A stretch of 64,000 nt of DNA from Lophius americanus (Eukaryota > Chordata > Actinopteri > Lophiiformes > Lophiidae): assembly GCA_037951165.1 (NCBI GenBank), contig JBBDHG010000487.1, positions 175,001 through 239,000 on the forward strand. The letters run 5' to 3'. This document shows positions 60,746 to 64,000 of this stretch, in pieces (positions within the stretch are counted from its first letter, which is position 1; every line of letters starts with the position of its first letter). The notes under the pieces are model-generated. The model was not told where the DNA came from and did no database searches. It was given only the letters and a program-made list of their open reading frames with translations. Position numbers and translations under genes: made by a program.

Positions 60746-61723
60746 CATAAATATAACATACAAATATTGCCTTTCTTCATGCTTCCTCACTTCGACACAA
60801 GAACATTCTATCTTCTTTTACTTCCTTCTTCCTGAGGCTGAGCTCACGCTGTCCTCTAAGAGTGGCGACGCCCCCTCTTCCCATGTGACCCTGCCTGTCG
60901 TGTGTCGTCAACCGCAGCAGAAAAGTGGTCGCAAACAGCCAGAGACCAACACTCGTCGGCCCAAACAGGGAATGCTCGTTGTTTCTGAACGAGGGGCCGC
61001 GGCCGTTTCTTCCCTTGGTGGTGCGTGTGCAGACGGAGACCCTGGACCTTCTGGGGGTCCGTAAATGGCTCCACTGAGGAAGCTCATTTCTGTTTAGCCA
61101 TTGGAAAGGAGAAATGGATTGCTATCATTTGTGCGGCACACCTCTGTTTGGGAGATATGAAACTTTTCACAGGCATCATTACGTTCTTTCCAGGACAACA
61201 CACAAACCCCAAAATTGTTTCAATTGACAATTTTCCATTTGCTGTGGGTGGTCGATCCCCCCGCTCACTTAAGACCCTGTGGCTGATTTATGTGCACTTG
61301 TGAATTCCTCCGTATACGGACCACTGATTAAACAAGTGAGAGGAGGCTGTATTTTCGGCCGTGCGTCAGAATCTGGAGTGGAATGATGGACAGAACCACG
61401 TCCTACAGATCAGGTGGTCCTCAGACGGACAGTTAGCCACCGCTAGCACTAACGTGAGCAAACAGCAGCGGGCGGAGCAGCGGTATGCCTGCTGTACACT
61501 CCACCCCCTTTAGAGCAGTTGCTACTGAGCGGAGGTCGGTGGGTGGGTGGGTGGAGTGGACGGAGAGCATTCCCTGCTGGGCGGCGGCGTCTGTGTGCTC
61601 ATCTGGCAGTGAGCGAAGAGCCGCAGACTCTCGACATTGAAAGTCAAAATCAGTCTATGTGTGCGTCAGAGAAGTATGAGGCGAGGATCGGCCGCCGTAG
61701 GCGGTGAGTGTTCGAGGCGTTAC
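59610..61723 (-). other. nrxn1: nrxn1 intron between LNS4 start and SS3 exons
   Basis: A 2.1-kb intron. An AT microsatellite lies at 60680-60740. The rest, including 60780-61720, shows no repeat family or coding sequence that I recognise. Confidence 0.85.
60678..60742. repeat. (AT)n microsatellite
   Basis: About 30 AT dinucleotides. The flank at 60560-60680 contains two degenerate copies of ATACAAACATATAT...AACCATATAACTG, a local duplication. Confidence 0.95.
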
Positions 61724-61927
61724 CTAGATTGACGGTCAGACGGACGCGGCCGCTCTCCAGCTCCAGACGCAGGGTGTCCGCCGAGTCCCGAGACGTGGTG
61801 GCTATGAGGACGCCGTAGGCCCGCTGCGAGCGGAAGCGTAGGGACACGTCCTCGGCTTCGGTGTGCATCACCAGCGGCAGCTGGACCTTCATGAATTTGC
61901 TGCCGTCGTAGCTGAGGATGGTCGCCT
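61724..61927 (-). CDS. nrxn1: Neurexin-1 exon: start of LNS4 domain
   Basis: This 204-bp exon (phase 1 in and out, 67 codons) encodes the first half of LNS4, directly after EGF-B in alpha-neurexin: ATILSYDGSKFMKVQLPLVM, then HTEAEDVSLRFRSQRAYGVL, then IATTSRDSADTLRLELESGR, ending VRLTVNL. It is almost the same as human NRXN1 (HTEAEDVSLRFRSQRAYGIL, TTSRDSADTLRLEL). The acceptor TTTACTCCGCAG is short but valid and the donor CTAG|GTAACG is intact. Downstream it can join SS3 (giving Asp) or the LNS4 middle exon (giving Gly). It is the most 5' nrxn1 exon in the window; the EGF-B exon was not found to its right. Confidence 0.97.
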
Positions 61928-63930
61928 CTGCGGAGTAAATGAGATTATACAGTTCACCGACTCACTCTTTGTTTGTGTTGTGACTCCAAGGATATCAGAT
62001 ATGGATTTGGACTTTGGACCCAGAGTGAGAAGCTCATAGTTAGCAAAGGGCGCCGGGTCCTCCAAACTTAGACAAGGTGTAGGTAGGAAATCGTCGAAAT
62101 TTGACGTCTGACATCGGACAAAAACAAACATCTGAGTATTTTTTATAGTACTTGGTGGTGTAGAGGAGTACTTTTGATGTCAACACGCTGGACGTTATTC
62201 AACATCTGACCGATGATGTCCCGCCCACGTCTGTCTGATGTTGCTCAGACGTCCAGCACCACTGGGGCGGTTCTACATCCAGATAATTCTACAGTCATAG
62301 CAGCTCAGCAGCATTGATCCATGGAGTCACAACCAGAGGGTCCGTCTGCTGGGGCTCAAACTCTTCATGAGAGAAGACGACTTCATTCCACCGTCACCAC
62401 GACTCAAACCACCAAAACACTTAAACGACGTGCTCAACCAGGCGCTGCTATACATACACTGGTCTTTAGTTGAACAAAAATCAGGATAGCAGTTGAAATG
62501 AAGTAAGAATAAGACAGCTCAAAATGTTAAAGCTGAAAAAGCTTTTTTTTTGTTGGGACATTTAGAGGCTTCCGGGGCTTTTGGGTAATGTTGACTCTTT
62601 AAAGTACTAAGAACTACGTGATCCAGAAGGCACCACACCGTGTCTACAGCTGCTAACCATGCTAACTCTGAGTCCTGTACTTCCTGTTTCCCAGCTGTAG
62701 CCTCAACCTTGGTATCAGGAACCTGCTGGAAAACAGTGAAGAAACACCAAGACCATCGGATAAAGCCAGAAAAGAAGATGGGTCTTCAGACGAGGTAATA
62801 ACAGCCGGCATCCTTGAATCTGCACATTAAATTTGTGCATGATGAGCCGTACAAATTACAGGAGGACACTTTCATACTGAAGGAGGAGACAAAGACAAAT
62901 GGTGGCAGAGTCTTTATGTTCTGTGGACCTTCTTCTCAGGGTGACTGCATTTACTCACTGCATTAGGCAGCCGCCTTCAGAAACGCCGCAGAGATTAATG
63001 CCAGCAGGAGATTGTAAGAGCATTTCCGCTAGTGTAACTAAACCATAATCCAATAACAAAGCCATTACTGCTGATGCGGCGCAGGGGCTGATGGGAGCGG
63101 AGCTGGGAGGACGGAGACGGAGAGGATGGGGTGATGGGTTGCCAATTTGCCCAAACCACCTCATCACCGCTGTCTTGTAACACAGAAGCAATGTCACATC
63201 CATCCTCAGGGACGCCACCGCAACATTCCTCACCCAAATCCAATTTCTCCAGGGCCTCCGGGGGTCCGCAGCCAATGAGAGGGGCTTGTGACAAACATGT
63301 TCACGCTGCTAAACTGGCGGCTTCCTGCCAGCCGGCTAAAGCACAGAGTTGCATTTACAGGATGGCGGGAAAAATGGCTCCACTTTTCAGTCCCTCCTAA
63401 TGCAGTATCGAGACTTCCTCTATCTTAATCTGGTTTCACATCTAGAATGTATGCAGGGCTGGTTCTGTGATTCAGCTAATCCCAAAATACCCCCTCCTTG
63501 TCAAACGGCCCACCCTATGAAGAGGACTCTGAAGGAACGCCACATGCTGGGGAAAGATTCAGTCCGCATGCTGTTACTGATCCGAGCATGTGTGGTTCAA
63601 GATTCTGCCCACGTATCCCAAGAAGAAGAAACACATCCGCTGACATGCTGGAGGCCGAGAAGACCACCAGACAGGTCACCATGTAGTTGATGCTCACTAA
63701 CACAGAATACTGCCTCACCGCCACTCTTCAGTCCTGGGTTTACGAGTACCCAGAATCAAAATCCACAGATCCATACACCTCCAGAATTAACCCTAACCCA
63801 GCTGGAAGATGTCTGTACATGTACAGAACCAACAACGTAAGGCTTCGGCGGCGTGAAGGAGACGGCTGGCCTTCTACTGGAGACGTGATCTCGGGAAACC
63901 ATCGCTGAGATCATGAGTGTGTTCAGTGTC
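61928..63930 (-). other. nrxn1: nrxn1 upstream intron (partial)
   Basis: Intron upstream of the LNS4 start exon, running beyond the right edge. I searched for the EGF-B exon (cysteine pattern ending CERE before an AG-GCG junction) and did not see it. Ordinary sequence, with no repeat array or other gene recognised. Confidence 0.75.
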
Positions 63931-63932
63931 TG

Positions 63933-64000
63933 GAGGAGAATGACATCACAGTAACAGAATGACCAGCAATGAGCCCCGACCTGACCCCAATCAAAAACCT
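63933..64000 (+). pseudogene. Tc1-like transposase fragment, cut by the window edge
   Basis: The plus frame from 63933 reads EENDITVTE, a TGA stop, then PAMSPDLTPIKNL. This is the block around the second catalytic Asp of Tc1/mariner transposases (usual form EWPA-SPDLNPIENLW); the Trp codon has become the stop. It is therefore a dead copy, opposite in orientation to nrxn1. Sequence further left does not give a clear N-terminal transposase, so the copy may be internally rearranged. The element continues beyond 64000. Confidence 0.75.

Noticed and set aside
61928..64000. EGF-B exon expected upstream of LNS4
   Set aside because: No minus-strand segment with the expected cysteine spacing or the CERE ending was found; it probably lies beyond the window.

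Overview
The window is teleost-like vertebrate genomic DNA carrying the middle of a neurexin gene, read on the minus strand (5' end of the gene to the right). Eight alpha-neurexin exons were found by joining conserved laminin-G (LNS) and EGF peptide segments to canonical AG/GT splice sites with matching phases. The peptides fit neurexin-1 better than neurexin-2 or -3 (for example LPKLVHAKEGFQGCLAS, CSMTTFGGPLCND and RADRLAIGFST), so the gene is called nrxn1. I cannot tell nrxn1a from nrxn1b. Compact introns and many fish-type dispersed repeats (Tc1-like, RTE-like and Rex/L2-like remnants, common teleost repeat tails) point to a ray-finned fish, probably with a compact genome; the species is not identified.

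Layout in the direction of transcription, high to low coordinates: LNS4 start (61724-61927); a 27-nt cassette exon at splice site 3 (59583-59609); LNS4 middle (53619-53741); LNS4 end plus LNS5 start (51601-51982); LNS5 middle (49129-49319); LNS5 end (47584-47757); a 27-nt cassette exon at splice site 6 (45953-45979); the third EGF domain (44407-44526); the beta-neurexin first coding exon with its own start codon and signal peptide (26338-26584); and the first LNS6 exon (6289-6470). The 38-kb intron between the EGF and LNS6 exons holds the beta-neurexin start, as in other vertebrate neurexin genes. The EGF-B exon should lie beyond the right edge and the rest of LNS6, including splice site 4, beyond the left edge. 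I did not find either in the window.

How the parts work together: the alpha transcript runs through all the LNS and EGF exons and can include or skip the two micro-exons without changing frame (all phase 1-1). The beta transcript starts inside the big intron and joins its short secreted leader directly to LNS6, the domain that binds neuroligins, LRRTMs and cerebellins in other vertebrates.

The rest is intron. It is very rich in tandem repeats: dinucleotide tracts; a 1.2-kb TTCTR pentamer array; 12- to 32-bp minisatellites, the largest being a 19-mer of about 1.25 kb and a 16-mer of about 1.2 kb; and several perfect short-loop inverted repeats. No second convincing gene, RNA gene or CRISPR array was seen. 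The long open frames across the repeats are artefacts of repeats lacking stop codons.
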